In this document: positions 63,264 to 64,000 of the stretch, piece after piece
Layout: the number at the start of each line of letters is the position of its first letter
Numbering within the stretch: position 1 is the stretch's first letter
NCBI GenBank assembly: GCA_036374995.1
Contig: DASUSS010000108.1
Location: 238,299-302,298 of the forward strand
Origin: SH-MAG3 sp036374995
GTDB lineage: Bacteria; Gemmatimonadota; Gemmatimonadetes; Longimicrobiales; RSA9
DNA: 64,000 bases
Direction of reading: 5' to 3'
Notes under the pieces: model-generated
Told to the model about the DNA's origin: nothing
Database searches by the model: none
What the model saw: the letters and a program-made list of their open reading frames with translations, nothing else
Program-made: the position numbers and the translations under genes

Positions 63264-64000
63264 TCACTCTCCCGCAATCATCCCGGCGACCTCAGCGGCC
63301 GTCATGCGCACGCCGGTGTAGAACGTGCCGAACTCGCTGTACCGCGCGCTCGCCTCGTCATATCGCATGTCGGTCACGATGCGCTTGAACTCCAGCGGAT
63401 CCCGCGCGAACAGCGTGACGCCCCACTCCCAGTCATCGAGGCCGAGCGAGCCGCAGATCACCTGGAAGACGCGGCCGGCGAACGCGCGGGCGCTGAGACC
63501 GTGCTCGCGCATCAGGCGGTTCCGCTCCTGCAACGGCAGCATGTACCAGTTGTCGGGGTGCGCGCGCCGCCGGCTCATCGGGTAGAAGCTGACGAAGCGC
63601 ATGCCATCGGGAATCGATGGAAAGAGTCGCGACCGGACGTGCGCGCTCGCGAGCTCCGCTGCCGCGGCCTCATCCAGCAGCCGCCGGAACTCCGGCGAAC
63701 CCGGCCGCGCCTGCTGCGCCGCCTCGGTCGTCGCATGGTACAGTCCGGCCTCCGTCACGGAAAGGTACTCGTACTCGAGCCGGAGCAGCGGGCCGAGCGC
63801 GGATCGCCGCACACGCAGCTCCGCCGCGGCCAGGCCCTCGAGCGAATCGCGGAAATGCACCACCATCAGGTCCGCACCGCCCCCGACCAGGCGGAACGGC
63901 GCCGACCACCCCGCCCCCTCCGGTGCGGCGATCGCGTTCAGCACCGCCGCCGCGTCCGAGGCGATCGCCGCGCGCTCCCGATCCAGCCGGCGCAGCTCCG
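63264..64000 (-). CDS. hemQ: Coproheme decarboxylase (HemQ), N-terminal end outside window
   Basis: Chlorite-dismutase-family protein converting coproheme to haem b in the coproporphyrin-dependent pathway. Visible part is about 245 codons. The substrate-site tyrosine is in FVSFYPMSRRR and the axial haem histidine is in MREHGLSAR, as expected for HemQ. The open frame continues to the window edge, so the true start is outside. Convergent with the Spx-like gene. The rest of the haem pathway is not in view. Confidence 0.9.
   Translation of the reverse strand, partial: ELRRLDRERAAIASDAAAVLNAIAAPEGAGWSAPFRLVGGGADLMVVHFRDSLEGLAAAELRVRRSALGPLLRLEYEYLSVTEAGLYHATTEAAQQARPGSPEFRRLLDEAAAAELASAHVRSRLFPSIPDGMRFVSFYPMSRRRAHPDNWYMLPLQERNRLMREHGLSARAFAGRVFQVICGSLGLDDWEWGVTLFARDPLEFKRIVTDMRYDEASARYSEFGTFYTGVRMTAAEVAGMIAGE

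Overview
The window is a stretch of chromosome from a high-GC, diderm (outer-membrane bearing), free-living bacterium. It carries TonB-dependent receptors, a Mla lipid-transport operon, many secreted peptidases and amidohydrolases, and an almost wall-to-wall gene layout with frequent GTG and TTG starts and 4-bp (ATGA or TTGA) overlaps. The style resembles Gemmatimonadota, but no 16S rRNA or other decisive marker is present, so this is inference. No prophage, insertion sequence, CRISPR array or other large mobile region is visible. No stretch over 300 bases lacks a gene.

Layout. 1-6.8 kb: an ECF sigma factor with its zinc-finger anti-sigma factor and a TonB receptor cut by the window edge, then a DUF2911 lipoprotein and a ZnuD-like TonB receptor. 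6.9-10.9 kb: trpS, a Rieske-fold protein lacking both iron-binding histidines, a pterin synthase with a coupled small protein, a CheY-like regulator, a Yip1-type membrane protein and an HNH endonuclease. 11.1-18 kb: M24 peptidase, an orphan GvpL/F protein and priA in one tight run, then an HDAC-like deacetylase and an exported amidohydrolase joined by a TTGA overlap. 18.1-24.2 kb: DUF1028 protein, carB preceded by a 38-codon MetS-like gene, a cytochrome c lipoprotein and an HD-domain protein. 24.4-31.6 kb: endonuclease III overlapping a PolX-like gene whose polymerase active site is lost, an unknown gene, a zincin metallopeptidase, an NSS transporter and glyQS-type glycyl-tRNA synthetase. 32-39 kb: small genes punctuated by strong terminators, mlaE-mlaF-mlaD, a hybrid kinase, tRNA-Ala and a beta-barrel protein. 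39-51 kb: a TerB-like/PH membrane protein, a D-threonine-aldolase-like enzyme, aconitase, an aminotransferase, gamma-glutamyltransferase, a CHASE3 histidine kinase and an App1-type phosphatase. 51-64 kb: acyl-CoA oxidase with a TerB-like N-terminus, an M14 peptidase, PPi-type phosphofructokinase, a UMF1-type MFS transporter, a PRC-barrel pair, RF3, an Spx/ArsC-like protein without its cysteine, and HemQ cut by the window edge.

How it fits together. Most of the window is housekeeping (translation: trpS, glyS, prfC, tRNA-Ala; repair and replication: priA, nth, PolX-like; central carbon: acnA, pfp; pyrimidine/arginine: carB; haem: hemQ) interleaved with envelope and nutrient-scavenging functions (TonB receptors, M14, M24, GGT, NSS transport, Mla).

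The most interesting observations are: a possible base-excision-repair cassette (nth plus a PHP phosphoesterase built on a dead PolX scaffold); the MetS-like subunit placed beside carB rather than its transporter; the Rieske-like protein without canonical ligands; the TerB-acyl-CoA oxidase fusion; and a 123-bp inverted-repeat element that supplies the last residues of a metallopeptidase.
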